Positions 1-8,478 are shown, numbered from the stretch's first letter. The stretch is DNA of 64,000 bases from Anaerolineaceae bacterium UBA1415 (GCA_002305635.1 DBPR01000004.1:8948-72947), one strand, 5' to 3'. The notes: generated by a model not told the origin, from the sequence alone. Numbers and translations: made by a program.

Positions 1-96
1 AAGCCCCGTTTGGCGGCTTGTCCGCTGGATTCTTTTCCCTGTGAACGGGCTGGTGTGATTCGCCATGAAGAAGTTTTGCAGGAGGCGGCGGCATGA
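1..96 (+). CDS. C-terminal end of an upstream gene (probably phage terminase large subunit)
   Basis: The first reading frame is open from the window edge to a TGA at 94-96, giving a 31-residue C-terminus that ends LQEAAA. Its stop overlaps the portal start in an ATGA junction, which implies translational coupling. In tailed phages the gene immediately before the portal is usually the terminase large subunit; that identity is inferred from position only, because no diagnostic motif lies in this tail. Confidence 0.45.
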   Translation, partial: KPRLAACPLDSFPCERAGVIRHEEVLQEAAA

Positions 97-1409
97 AAAC
101 GAGCCTGAGAGAAAGGATCAAAATGGTCTTTCAGAGGAGTTCCGCGCCAAAGCCTGACAGCCAACATGTTGGGTTCAGCCTGATCGAGGATGAAAATAAC
201 TTCCTGATCGGGGCGCAGAGCGCTTTTGGCTCGCCCCGCGACCGCGTCAGCTACAGCCGTCAGCATAGCATGCAGGACAGCCTGGACGCCTGGCGCTACA
301 ACCCATTGGCGAGGCGGATCGTTGAGTTGACGACCCAATACGCCGCCGGGGGCGGTTTGCTGGTCAAGTGCGCTGACAAGCCCACGCAGGATTTTTTGAT
401 TGAATTCTGGGGGCATCGGCTCAACCGCATGGATCAGAGGATCAATCAGTTCAGCGATGAATTGTGTTTGACTGGCAATTTATTCCTCTTGCTGAGCACG
501 GACGCGAGTGGGATGAGCTATTTGCGGGTCATCCCCGCGTCGGATGTGCTGGCGATCGAATCGAGCCAGAATGACATCGAGCAGGAGCTGGCTTATCGCC
601 TGAAAGCTGATCAGGATGGGGATGAGCAGGTGATCCCCGCTTATGACGCCCTGAAAGAAAGCTGTCAGGAGGGAGCGGCGTTCCCGCCCGCTGTGCTGCA
701 TTACGCCATCAACCGACCGAGCGGCTCACAGTGGGGCGAGGGCGACCTGACGCCCGTCCTGAAGTGGCTGACGCGTTACAGCGCCTGGCTGGAGGACAGG
801 GTGCGGCTGAATCGGTTCCGCAACGCCTTCGTTTACGTCGTTAAGGCTCGCTTCGCCAGCGAGAACGACCGCTACGCCCGCCAGGTTCAGCTGAGCGCCA
901 ATCCGCCCGGACCTGGTTCGATCCTGGTGACAGACGAGAGCGAAGAATGGTCGGTTCTGGCACCCAGGCTGGAGGCGCTGGATGCTTCCAGCGATGGTCT
1001 GGCGATCAAGAAGATGATCGCGGCTGGGGTTGGGCTGCCGATGCACTTTTTGGCGGAACCAGAATCGTCAACCAAAACGACAGCTGAAGCTTCTGGCAGT
1101 CCGACCTATCGAAGGTTTTCGGAAAGGCAGCGCTATTTGTGTCAGATCGTCGAGGATATCTTGCGCGTAGTCGTTGAAAGACGGGCGCTAGTGGATCTGA
1201 GCGTAGATGCCAAAGCATCTATTCGCGTGGAGGGTGGCGACGTCAGCGCCAGGGATAACCGCGAGCTGGCTGAGGCTGGGCAGCAAATTCAGGAACTGGC
1301 CAGTGGGCTTTTGGAGCGTGGCGCGATCGATCAGGCGGAATATTTACGTTTGGTCTACCGCTTTATGGGCGAACGTTTGCCTGAACCAGCGAACGCGCCG
1401 ATGGAATAA
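93..1409 (+). CDS. Phage portal protein
   Basis: 438 residues, the usual size of an HK97/SPP1-type portal, the dodecameric ring through which DNA enters and leaves the capsid. The central part (about 240-370) has the arrangement typical of portals: an RNRFRNAF stretch, a region ending AAGVGLPMHFLAEPESS, then a long helical C-terminus. The ATG overlaps the preceding stop and has a GGAGG-like site (ggaggcggcggc) upstream. It is followed directly by the protease-capsid gene, the classical order terminase-portal-protease-capsid. The family call rests on overall sequence style plus this order; I see no sign of decay. Confidence 0.75.
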   Translation: MKTSLRERIKMVFQRSSAPKPDSQHVGFSLIEDENNFLIGAQSAFGSPRDRVSYSRQHSMQDSLDAWRYNPLARRIVELTTQYAAGGGLLVKCADKPTQDFLIEFWGHRLNRMDQRINQFSDELCLTGNLFLLLSTDASGMSYLRVIPASDVLAIESSQNDIEQELAYRLKADQDGDEQVIPAYDALKESCQEGAAFPPAVLHYAINRPSGSQWGEGDLTPVLKWLTRYSAWLEDRVRLNRFRNAFVYVVKARFASENDRYARQVQLSANPPGPGSILVTDESEEWSVLAPRLEALDASSDGLAIKKMIAAGVGLPMHFLAEPESSTKTTAEASGSPTYRRFSERQRYLCQIVEDILRVVVERRALVDLSVDAKASIRVEGGDVSARDNRELAEAGQQIQELASGLLERGAIDQAEYLRLVYRFMGERLPEPANAPME

Positions 1410-1480
1410 ATTGTTTGCGCCTGCCACGCGTGGGGCTGGCGGGCGTGAGCATTGGGCACGAATCATTTGGAAGGAGATCT

Positions 1481-3433
1481 ATGGCTGAAAGTCGGCAAAG
1501 GCTGGCTCTGGAGGTCAACCCGCTTGGAAGTGGTCGCTTTGAGATTCTGGCGATCACCGCGGGACCAGCCAATGGTTGGGTATTCCCAGCCGAAGTATTA
1601 AGAGAATCGCTGCATCTATGGGATGGGGTCAACTGTTTTGTGGACCACAGCCTGAAAGAACGCTCGGTGCGCGATATCGCTGGAATATTAAGAAAACCAG
1701 TCTGGGACAACCAGGCGAATGGTATTCGGGCAGAGCTGAGCGCCTTTGGACCCTCGGCGGAGGTGCTGAAGGACATCGGCAGACAAGTGCTCGAAAAGTC
1801 TGACGAGCCAGCCGTTCGGGTTGGCTTCTCAGCAGATGTGCTTTTTCAGGGCAAGGCTGGCAAGGTCGAGAAGATCCTGCGCATCTACTCGGTCGATCTG
1901 GTCTACAACCCGGCACGCGGTGGGATATTCCTGCGCGCGCTCAATCAACTCGGCATCAATCCCATCATGGAAGGAGAATCCTCGATGAAAAAAACTCAGG
2001 AAGAAGTGATTGAAAGCAAAATAAGTCTTCAGGAAAGCCCTGAAGCAGTCCAGACCGATCAGGGGATCAGCCTGGAAGAACAACTGGCAGAAATGAGGCA
2101 AATGCGCGAGCAGATGAGCGCGTTCTTGCTGGAAAGCAGCCTCGCCAACACGAATCTGCCGCAAAGCATGAAGAACAATATCAGAAAGCAGTTCCAGCAG
2201 CGCAGTTTCGCGCCCGCGGAGCTTTCGCAGGCACTGCGGGAAGCGCACACTTTGTTGAGTGAACTGCAGGGCGCGAACGCGGTCAAGGGTCCTGCGCGGA
2301 TCGAGGGGATGATCGAGCCGGGCGAACGCCTGCAGGCCGCGGTGGACGATCTTTTTAACGTCCCGCGTGAAAAAGCGCTGGCAGGCGCGAAGGTGGCAAA
2401 GCTCTCGGGCATCCGTGAGCTTTATCTGAGCCTGACGGGCGATTATGACCTGCATGGCGGCTACTTCCCCGAACGCGCCCAACTGGCGACCACGGCTGAC
2501 TTCAGCGGACTGGTCAAGAACAGCCTGAATAAGCTGGTCGCCAACACCTGGGAAGAACTGGGCAAGGCGGGCTACGACTGGTGGAAGGACGTTACCGTTC
2601 AGGAGCATTTCAACAGCCTGCATGACATCACCGGCACGCTGGTTGGCACGGTAGGTGACCTGCCGAGCATCGCCGAGGGCGGCAACTATACCGAGCTGAA
2701 GGTGGGCGATTCGCCCGAAACCGCCAGATTCACCAAATATGGCGGTTATATCCCTTTGACGCTGGAACTGATCGATCGCGATGAAACCCGCAAATTGCGC
2801 GCCTACGCCCGTGAACTCGCTTCGGCTGGGATGCGCAAGATCTCACGTTTGGTGGCGGAGATCTTCACCAAAAACGGAGGGGTTGGGCCTGTTCTGGCAG
2901 ATGGCGGAAATCTCTTCAACAATGCCGCGGTCACTTTGGTGGATGGTCACGGCAACCTTGGCAATCTGGCGCTGAATGCCGCCAACTGGGATACGGTCAG
3001 CGCCAGGGTCTATGGCCAGCCCATGCTGATCAAAAACGCCGCTGGCTTCTATGGCACGGGCCCGCAGATGGCGGTGAACCCGAAATTCATCCTGGTACCG
3101 CGCGCTTTGCAGCGGACAGCCATGGAGATCTGCACAGGCGCGCTGGTGCGCGAGCAAAATCATGTTTATGACAACGTGCTCAAGGGCAGCGCGGTGCCCT
3201 TGGTCGTGCCGGAGTGGACTGACGCCAACGACTGGGCGGCGGCTTGTGACCCACGCGTCGCGCCCGCCATCTTTGTCGGCGAGCGCTTCGGTCTGGCGCC
3301 TGAAATTTTTATCGCTGGGGACGAGCTTTCGCCAGCGGTCTTTAGCAATGATGAGCATCGGCTGAAGGTGCGCCACTATCTGGCGGTTTGGGTCAACGAC
3401 TTTAGACCACTTTACAAGAACAATGTCGCGTAG
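1481..3433 (+). CDS. Fused prohead protease and major capsid protein
   Basis: 650 residues from the ATG at 1481, chosen because AAGGAG lies at 1471-1476; an in-frame upstream start at 1415 has no comparable site. Residues about 1-165 look like a prohead protease: a FVDHS segment offers the catalytic His and VGFSADV the catalytic Ser. A linker rich in Glu and Gln (about 170-270) resembles a scaffold or delta domain. The remainder looks like an HK97-fold capsid, with a FPERAQLATTADFSGLV segment and a C-terminal part holding GFYGTG and the VPEWTD region. Protease-capsid fusions are known in tailed phages. An internal start (separate entry) could also yield capsid without protease. Confidence 0.75.
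   Translation: MAESRQRLALEVNPLGSGRFEILAITAGPANGWVFPAEVLRESLHLWDGVNCFVDHSLKERSVRDIAGILRKPVWDNQANGIRAELSAFGPSAEVLKDIGRQVLEKSDEPAVRVGFSADVLFQGKAGKVEKILRIYSVDLVYNPARGGIFLRALNQLGINPIMEGESSMKKTQEEVIESKISLQESPEAVQTDQGISLEEQLAEMRQMREQMSAFLLESSLANTNLPQSMKNNIRKQFQQRSFAPAELSQALREAHTLLSELQGANAVKGPARIEGMIEPGERLQAAVDDLFNVPREKALAGAKVAKLSGIRELYLSLTGDYDLHGGYFPERAQLATTADFSGLVKNSLNKLVANTWEELGKAGYDWWKDVTVQEHFNSLHDITGTLVGTVGDLPSIAEGGNYTELKVGDSPETARFTKYGGYIPLTLELIDRDETRKLRAYARELASAGMRKISRLVAEIFTKNGGVGPVLADGGNLFNNAAVTLVDGHGNLGNLALNAANWDTVSARVYGQPMLIKNAAGFYGTGPQMAVNPKFILVPRALQRTAMEICTGALVREQNHVYDNVLKGSAVPLVVPEWTDANDWAAACDPRVAPAIFVGERFGLAPEIFIAGDELSPAVFSNDEHRLKVRHYLAVWVNDFRPLYKNNVA
1985..3433 (+). CDS. Nested capsid product from an internal in-frame start
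   Basis: An ATG at 1985 lies in the same frame as the protease-capsid fusion and is preceded by AAGGAG at 1971-1976 with an 8-nt spacer, as good as the start at 1481. The product would be 482 residues (MKKTQEEV...), beginning right after the protease domain and containing the scaffold-like linker plus the capsid domain. This would let the phage make many capsid subunits per protease. The site is seen in the sequence; its use is inferred. Confidence 0.5.
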   Translation: MKKTQEEVIESKISLQESPEAVQTDQGISLEEQLAEMRQMREQMSAFLLESSLANTNLPQSMKNNIRKQFQQRSFAPAELSQALREAHTLLSELQGANAVKGPARIEGMIEPGERLQAAVDDLFNVPREKALAGAKVAKLSGIRELYLSLTGDYDLHGGYFPERAQLATTADFSGLVKNSLNKLVANTWEELGKAGYDWWKDVTVQEHFNSLHDITGTLVGTVGDLPSIAEGGNYTELKVGDSPETARFTKYGGYIPLTLELIDRDETRKLRAYARELASAGMRKISRLVAEIFTKNGGVGPVLADGGNLFNNAAVTLVDGHGNLGNLALNAANWDTVSARVYGQPMLIKNAAGFYGTGPQMAVNPKFILVPRALQRTAMEICTGALVREQNHVYDNVLKGSAVPLVVPEWTDANDWAAACDPRVAPAIFVGERFGLAPEIFIAGDELSPAVFSNDEHRLKVRHYLAVWVNDFRPLYKNNVA

Positions 3434-3445
3434 AAAAGGAGAGCG

Positions 3446-3640
3446 ATGGATAAATTGAAGCTTTTGCTAAGTTCACGTAAGTTTTGGGCAGCGCTGATGG
3501 GTCTGGTTTTTATGATCCTGAAAGCCTGGCGCCCTGATTTTCCGCTGGACGCTGACCAATTGGCGGGCATCATCGCCATCTTGGTCACCTATATTTTGGG
3601 CACCGCGCTGGAGGACGGTCTGCGGGCAGATCAAAAGTAA
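3446..3640 (+). CDS. Small two-helix membrane protein (holin-like)
   Basis: 64 residues with two hydrophobic segments (about 11-26 and 38-56) separated by a short polar loop and a charged C-terminus ending RADQK. A GGAGAG site precedes the ATG by a few bases. Small proteins of this shape, with an FWAALMGLVFMI-type first helix, are frequent in tailed phages, where some are holins and others have no known role. It sits between capsid and a tiny cytoplasmic protein, not beside a recognisable endolysin, so a lysis role is not supported by context. Confidence 0.55.
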   Translation: MDKLKLLLSSRKFWAALMGLVFMILKAWRPDFPLDADQLAGIIAILVTYILGTALEDGLRADQK

Positions 3641-3654
3641 ATAATTGGAATAAT

Positions 3655-3684
3655 CCAGCCCCTTTGGACGCCCAGAGGGGCTGG
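3655..3684. other. Strong hairpin between two phage genes
   Basis: CCAGCCCCT at 3655-3663 pairs with AGGGGCTGG at 3676-3684, and the pairing extends inward with one mismatch. It stands directly upstream of the AAAGGAGG ribosome binding site of the next small gene and has no T-run. A role as RNA processing site or translational control element is more likely than rho-independent termination. Confidence 0.5.
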
Positions 3685-3696
3685 AAAGGAGGAAAA

Positions 3697-3894
3697 ATGA
3701 CAGACAGAGAATTGAAAAAAGTGTTGAACAAGCTCATGGGCAAAGATGTCATGAGCTGGAGATTGCGCGAGGATGGCTATTTGGTGGTGATCAACAAGCA
3801 AGGCTGGAAAGTGACCTTCTCGGCTGAAGAAGTGCAAAGAACGCTCCAGGAATTGCAAAACCCGAATGGAAAGCAAGATGCCGCCGTTAAGTGA
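3697..3894 (+). CDS. Small hypothetical phage protein
   Basis: 65 residues from the ATG at 3697, selected because AAAGGAGG sits just upstream; an earlier in-frame start at 3664 would lie inside the hairpin. The protein (MTDRELKKVLNK...) is charged, with no membrane segment and no recognised domain. It ends inside the start region of the next gene, so the two overlap by 17-29 nt, as expected in a compact phage operon. Confidence 0.55.
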   Translation: MTDRELKKVLNKLMGKDVMSWRLREDGYLVVINKQGWKVTFSAEEVQRTLQELQNPNGKQDAAVK

Positions 3895-4303
3895 GATGAT
3901 CAGACGGCTCGAAAGCCAGTTTTTGGACCCTTACCAGTTGGTGCTCAATCAGGAAGCCAAGGTGGAAGCTTTTCGCGCTTCCCTGGCTTATCTTAACAGC
4001 CAGTTGTCGGAAAACTTTACGCTGGAAGGGCTGGGCGGCGCGACCACGACAAGCCTGCCCGAGGCATATCTGCCCGTGCTGGAGCGCGGAGCGGCTGCCG
4101 TGGTTTTGCAAATGGTCCTGCAGAATCAATTTGCCAGTTACAGCAATCTGCCGCTTGACAGTGAGGGTTTGGCTGACTGGCTGCGCTACCTGATCGGGGA
4201 ACGGGACGCCTTGTTGGACCGATTAAGGCTTGCCAATCTGCAAACCGCCGTAAATCCCGCCTGGGGTAACTGGAAGCTGGAGCAAGGTGCAGGTCATGAG
4301 TGA
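3866..4303 (+). CDS. Hypothetical phage structural-region protein
   Basis: 145 residues, soluble, mostly helical in appearance, with no motif I recognise. Either the ATG at 3866 or the one at 3878 could be the start; the second is preceded by GGAAAG. The reading frame overlaps the preceding gene and its stop overlaps the next start (ATGAGTGA at 4296-4303). In its position, after capsid and before large tail-like proteins, a connector or adaptor role is possible but not shown. Confidence 0.5.
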   Translation: MESKMPPLSEMIRRLESQFLDPYQLVLNQEAKVEAFRASLAYLNSQLSENFTLEGLGGATTTSLPEAYLPVLERGAAAVVLQMVLQNQFASYSNLPLDSEGLADWLRYLIGERDALLDRLRLANLQTAVNPAWGNWKLEQGAGHE

Positions 4304-5627
4304 GCTTGCTCTGGGTTTTCTGGGTTCGTCTGATGAAGGTGGATGGTTCGTCCTGAGAGGCGCGAATCAGACCTCGGGATTGGTCAGTTGTGATTATGAG
4401 CTCAACCCAGCCTTGAACAGCATGGTCGAAGAGAGGATCTCTTTGAATTTACGCGGCTCGAGGCTGCAGTTGCGAAATGTGGTGGGCACGCTTGAAAAGT
4501 TGCTGCACACTCCGATTGACAGGCAGTTCAGCCCGCTGGTTTTGCGCGTCTGGAGCCAGGATCGCGGCGCGTATCTTTACAGCGCGATCGCGCAAGCCCA
4601 ACTGGAGATCGAAGAGGGACAGCTCAGCTCCCAGGCGTCTGGTTCGATGCGCCTGCATTTGCGTATCAGGCGGGAAGGCTTCTTCTTTGGTGAAGAAGAG
4701 GCGTTACCGCTCGCCAACAGCTCCGGCAGCGGCACCAACCCTTTGACGGTCTATAACCATGACGACAGCCATCTGGGGCATGACAACTGGTTTTCGATCA
4801 ACATTTCGGCGCTGAGCCTGACGCAGCCCGCCAGCCTGCGCCTGGAGATCGAAAACAACGCCACTGGCAGTGGATTGAGCCATTTTTGGCTTGGCGGCCT
4901 GACCTGCAGCGATGAGGAAAGCCGCCCGACACTGAATTTTGAGGCGGAAAACGCTCAGGGAGGGACGGTTTTGCTATCTGGGCTGGCATCGGGCGGAAAG
5001 TATTGTCAATATCGTTGGTCGGGGACGAACTGGAACACTCTGGCAAGCTGGACGCTTGGAGCGGTCGAGGTGAGCCAGTTGAAGGGGCTGGCTTTGACGC
5101 CATTTTTGCGATTTTTTAGCCCGATCTCGGACGAGCTGCTCAGTTTGCGCCTTCAGATCGCTCAATCGGGAACGGTGATGTGGCAATCTCCGATGATGGC
5201 GGTTGAGAAGAATGTCGGTTATTTTACTTTTGAGCCGATCCAGCTGCCTTTAGGCGTTTTGCCTTTGCAATCTTACGCTTATCCGCATCAGCTGATCCTG
5301 CAGGCGCGCCGCAGCAACAGCGGGGAACACCTTCTGGAAGTGGACGACCTCTTATTGCTGCCGCATGAGCCGTATCTTCGTTTTAACGCGTTTGGTGTGC
5401 TTCAAAACGGGGAGAAAATGATCGTTGATGGAAGGTCGGGTCTCAGCTGGTCTTTACGTGATGGACTGGAAATGAAAACCCACCATCAACTCGGAGAGGC
5501 TTTGCGCCTGGTGCCGTCGAATAAGCAGCATTTTTGGATCTTCCAGACGGATACTGAGGCGAAAGCAGCGATCGGGCGAAGCGTGAAGGTGCGCGCCTGG
5601 TTTCGGCGGCATTGGAGCCTGCCATGA
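4296..5627 (+). CDS. Putative phage tail-region protein
   Basis: 443 residues from the ATG at 4296; a GTG at 4287 is in frame but less likely. No membrane segment or catalytic motif is evident. The composition is rich in Ser, Gly and Leu with many short beta-prone stretches, such as SLRLEIENNATGSG, which fits a beta-sandwich virion surface or tail protein. Its stop overlaps the start of the next gene by ATGA. The structural role is inferred from position and composition only. Confidence 0.45.
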   Translation: MSELALGFLGSSDEGGWFVLRGANQTSGLVSCDYELNPALNSMVEERISLNLRGSRLQLRNVVGTLEKLLHTPIDRQFSPLVLRVWSQDRGAYLYSAIAQAQLEIEEGQLSSQASGSMRLHLRIRREGFFFGEEEALPLANSSGSGTNPLTVYNHDDSHLGHDNWFSINISALSLTQPASLRLEIENNATGSGLSHFWLGGLTCSDEESRPTLNFEAENAQGGTVLLSGLASGGKYCQYRWSGTNWNTLASWTLGAVEVSQLKGLALTPFLRFFSPISDELLSLRLQIAQSGTVMWQSPMMAVEKNVGYFTFEPIQLPLGVLPLQSYAYPHQLILQARRSNSGEHLLEVDDLLLLPHEPYLRFNAFGVLQNGEKMIVDGRSGLSWSLRDGLEMKTHHQLGEALRLVPSNKQHFWIFQTDTEAKAAIGRSVKVRAWFRRHWSLP

Positions 5628-7132
5628 GCTGGGCGGTTGAATTTTTGAACCGTGAGGACGGGTGTTTTTTGCACGCGCCCGAGGCTTGTATCCCGATCAG
5701 TCTGGAGTGGAACGACCGCCTGGGCGCTGATCAGGCGCTGATCCGATGCGAGAACAGCGGCTTGAATTTGCGTTACTGGGAATATCTCCTGGGCCAGGAC
5801 GTGAGGGTGTACGACCCTGCGGGCCGCCTTGCCTGGTGGGGCTTTCTGGACAAGGTTGAGCAGCATCAGGCTGGCTGCATCAAGAGCCTGGACCTTGGGA
5901 GTGTGTTCAACAAGGTGGCTGTTCTTTATCAGAACAGCGCGCTCTTTCCGCAGGGGCCGCCGCAGCGGAGCGCCTGGAAAGACGATCTGATCAGCCAGGA
6001 TGGCTACGGCATCCGGCAGAAATTGCTGAGACGCGCGTTTTTGCATGAGCAGGTCGCTGATCAGATGGCTGAAAAATATCTGGAAGAGCATGCTTGTCTT
6101 GCCACGCGCCTCGAATCTTTTACGAAAGAAGACGGGGATCACTTCATTTTAAGATGTAAGGGCTGGATGCACAGCCTCGCCTGGCGAATTTGGGAAGGTT
6201 GGAATGGGGTTGTTGAGCACAGACCTGCTCAGTCGGGTGTTCAATCGCTGGGCATGGAAGCGGGTAGTCAAAGGATCGGGCAGTCATTTACGGTGCCGGA
6301 ATCGGTTGATAGCTTTTCCTTCGCAATTCGTGTTCGCAGGCAGGGTTTGCCAAGCGACCGTCTGGTGATCGCTCTGCAGGCTGACGCGAACGGGAAGCCA
6401 TCGGGGAGTGACCTTATCAGCAAGGATATTCAGGGCGCAGATCTCAATGATCAAAGTTATCAGTGGCTGGACCTTGTCCCGCAGGCTTCAGTCAGGCTTC
6501 TTGCGGGCAACAAGTATTGGCTGGTGTTGAAACGCAGCGCTGGCATTGATGCGCAGAATGGATACTGGATCGGTCTGGATGAGAACCTTGGTTTTGGCAA
6601 CGGTTCAATGCTTCTATATAATGGAAGCAGCTGGCCTGGGCGAAGCCCGGAGGCGGATCTGCTATTTCGGATCGTGGGGCGAAAGACTTTGGCGCAGCAG
6701 ATCACTGATCTGGTCGATTTTGCCGGGCAGTTCCTGAATGGGGTTGATACCAGCCAGATCGAAGGTCTGGCGCTGCCGCTATTTCTGCGGGAAAATCAGG
6801 ATTGTCTGCGCTGCTTTTTTGACCTGCTGGAGCAGGGCAACGCTGGTCTGCGACCTTTGCGCGCGGCGGTCAGCCCCACGCGCAGAATCCAGATCTGGCG
6901 GCAGCCCAGCCAAAGCGAGGCGATCTACTATCTCGAAAGGAACGGAAACCTCAGCAATCGTTTCGGTCAGCCTCTTTCCGCCCCCTGGCAGGCGGTGGGT
7001 CAGTGGCTGCATACCTGGGATGAGGCGCCTGTTTACGTCTCGAATATGAAACTGAAGATTGCTGACGGGAAAGTGTCGATCAACAGGAGTGTTATCTCAG
7101 AAGAACAAAAGGAGCTTGCTGCCGTTGGCTGA
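5624..7132 (+). CDS. Putative phage tail or baseplate protein
   Basis: 502 residues from the ATG at 5624, with GGAG at 5614-5617 and an ATGA overlap with the preceding stop; an in-frame TTG at 5612 is less likely. The N-terminal 100 residues (RVYDPAGRLAWWGFLDKVEQH) resemble the beta-barrel start of phage tail-tip or baseplate proteins. A middle region (about 210-350) looks like a carbohydrate-binding or jelly-roll module (GQSFTVPESVDSFSFAIRVR). It is the last gene of the phage-like operon; the next gene is a host-type DegV. Exact function is unknown. Confidence 0.45.
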   Translation: MSWAVEFLNREDGCFLHAPEACIPISLEWNDRLGADQALIRCENSGLNLRYWEYLLGQDVRVYDPAGRLAWWGFLDKVEQHQAGCIKSLDLGSVFNKVAVLYQNSALFPQGPPQRSAWKDDLISQDGYGIRQKLLRRAFLHEQVADQMAEKYLEEHACLATRLESFTKEDGDHFILRCKGWMHSLAWRIWEGWNGVVEHRPAQSGVQSLGMEAGSQRIGQSFTVPESVDSFSFAIRVRRQGLPSDRLVIALQADANGKPSGSDLISKDIQGADLNDQSYQWLDLVPQASVRLLAGNKYWLVLKRSAGIDAQNGYWIGLDENLGFGNGSMLLYNGSSWPGRSPEADLLFRIVGRKTLAQQITDLVDFAGQFLNGVDTSQIEGLALPLFLRENQDCLRCFFDLLEQGNAGLRPLRAAVSPTRRIQIWRQPSQSEAIYYLERNGNLSNRFGQPLSAPWQAVGQWLHTWDEAPVYVSNMKLKIADGKVSINRSVISEEQKELAAVG

Positions 7133-7186
7133 TTAAACTTCTGTTAAGAGCGTACATTCCCTTTTATCGGTCTGTTGCGAATATGC

Positions 7187-7192
7187 TATACT
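7187..7192 (+). promoter_or_regulatory. Likely -10 box for the DegV gene
   Basis: TATACT, 34 nt before the DegV start, in the AT-rich gap after the phage operon. No convincing -35 hexamer lies 16-18 nt upstream. It indicates the DegV gene has its own transcription start rather than depending on the phage operon. Confidence 0.4.
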
Positions 7193-7225
7193 TTCAACAG
7201 AAAAATATCGAAGGTCGAGGTTATT

Positions 7226-8074
7226 ATGAACAAAGTAGCAGTGGTGAGTGATTCATCTGCTTATATTCCCCAGGAATATGTGGATCAATACGGGCTTACA
7301 ATTCTGCCCCTGACGGTAAACTGGCAAGGGAAATCTTTATATGATGGCGTAGACATCAAAGCCAATGATTTTTATCAGGAATTGGCAAAGTCCAAAGAAA
7401 AGGCGACCACCAGCCAGGTGACTGTTGGTCAGTTCCTTGAAGTTTTTGACAAACTGCTGAAAGAGGGCAAGGATGTCATTTATCTGGGCATTACAACCGG
7501 ACTATCCGCCACAGTTGATTCAGCAAACCAGGCCCGCAAGGAATTGGGCGAACCTGAGAATCTGGTCATTATTGATTCGCAATTGGTTTCGATGGCGCTG
7601 ACACTGATGGTTTTGGAAATCGCCCGCGCGGCTGAAAAAGGCGCTACTCTGCAGGAGTGCGCTCAGCTGGCGGCTGATCTCTATCCGCGTATCGGCGTTT
7701 ATTTTACCGTCAATGACCTTCAATATTTGCACCGCGGCGGACGCATCAATACCGCCAAACGCCTGCTTGGCTCGGCATTGGACCTGAAACCGATCCTGAT
7801 GATCCGCGACGGCAAGATCGAGCTGGTTGAGAGTGTTCGTTCCCAGAAAAAGGCCATTACGCGCATCGTTGACCTGATCGAAAGGGACATCGCGGGGAGA
7901 ACGCCTGTCCGCATTGGCCCCTTCCACGCGCTGGCGTATGACGAGATGATCATGATGGAAGAGCTGGCTGTCGAACGCTTCCATCCGATCGAGATCATTC
8001 GTTCGGAGGTTAGCCCCGTGATCGGCAGCCACGTCGGCCCAGGCACGGTCTCGATGGCGTATTTGGTTGGATAA
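7226..8074 (+). CDS. DegV family fatty-acid-binding protein
   Basis: 282 residues from the ATG at 7226; an upstream in-frame start at 7175 would overlap the promoter. The DegV fold is recognisable by VVSDSSAYIP at the N-terminus, the TTSQVTVGQF ligand-pocket segment near residue 75, a YLHRGGRI stretch in the middle, and GSHVGPGTVSMAYLVG at the C-terminus. DegV/FakB proteins bind single fatty acids and present them to a fatty acid kinase (FakA); no kinase gene is nearby. It is monocistronic, with its own -10 box and a good terminator. Confidence 0.9.
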   Translation: MNKVAVVSDSSAYIPQEYVDQYGLTILPLTVNWQGKSLYDGVDIKANDFYQELAKSKEKATTSQVTVGQFLEVFDKLLKEGKDVIYLGITTGLSATVDSANQARKELGEPENLVIIDSQLVSMALTLMVLEIARAAEKGATLQECAQLAADLYPRIGVYFTVNDLQYLHRGGRINTAKRLLGSALDLKPILMIRDGKIELVESVRSQKKAITRIVDLIERDIAGRTPVRIGPFHALAYDEMIMMEELAVERFHPIEIIRSEVSPVIGSHVGPGTVSMAYLVG

Positions 8075-8102
8075 ATAACTGATAATCGAGTTGAATCTGT
8101 TG

Positions 8103-8127
8103 GGAGGGCTGCTATGCCCTCCTTTTT
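8103..8127 (+). terminator. Rho-independent terminator of the DegV gene
   Basis: GGAGGGC at 8103-8109 pairs with GCCCTCC at 8116-8122 around a 6-nt loop and is followed by five T. It lies 28 nt after the DegV stop. Confidence 0.85.
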
Positions 8128-8387
8128 GGTTAGATTGCAATGATGATTTGTCGGTTGCAGTAACCAGTCGTCGACAAGAAGTCGACAACTGAAATTGGAA
8201 ACTTCAGGTTGGATGATTGTCCTGTGTTGTACACATAGACAGGAGTCCGACTCCGCTTGTCTCAGGTAGTATCTGGGGTAAATACTGTATTGAATGTCAA
8301 GTGTTGAACCTTAAGTTCAAAGCGTAAGTCAGTGACCTTTACCAGAGTCAATCCTCATTGGGTAAGAAAAGAATCCAGCTCATGGGA

Positions 8388-8440
8388 CGTCGGATTGAGG
8401 GAATTGAACATACTGTTCAATTCCCTCAATCTCGACCTAC
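8388..8440 (+). repeat. Variable-stem hairpin repeat, copy 1
   Basis: Conserved left end CGTCGGATTGA and right end TCAATCTCGACCTAC. The inner 17-nt arm 8394-8410 is perfectly complementary to 8414-8430 with a 3-nt loop. The outer ends also pair, with a single bulged T. It lies between the convergent DegV and ATPase genes. The inner stem sequence is unrelated to the other copies in this window. The 8128-8385 stretch before it holds no gene I can support. Confidence 0.75.
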
Positions 8441-8478
8441 GCAAAAAATTGGGAATTTGTAGGGTGAAACCACTAGGG

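Noticed and set aside
3446..3640. Firm holin call
   Set aside because: Only size and two helices support it; there is no endolysin next to it.
4296..7132. Tape measure or tail fibre identity for the two large phage proteins
   Set aside because: Length and composition do not give the coiled-coil tape measure pattern, and no fibre repeats are visible.
7520..8188. Minus-strand reading frame opposite the DegV gene
   Set aside because: Overlaps the conserved DegV sequence and crosses its terminator; no ribosome site.
8128..8385. Insertion sequence or transposase remnant
   Set aside because: No transposase-like frame or terminal repeats; only the hairpin repeats nearby.
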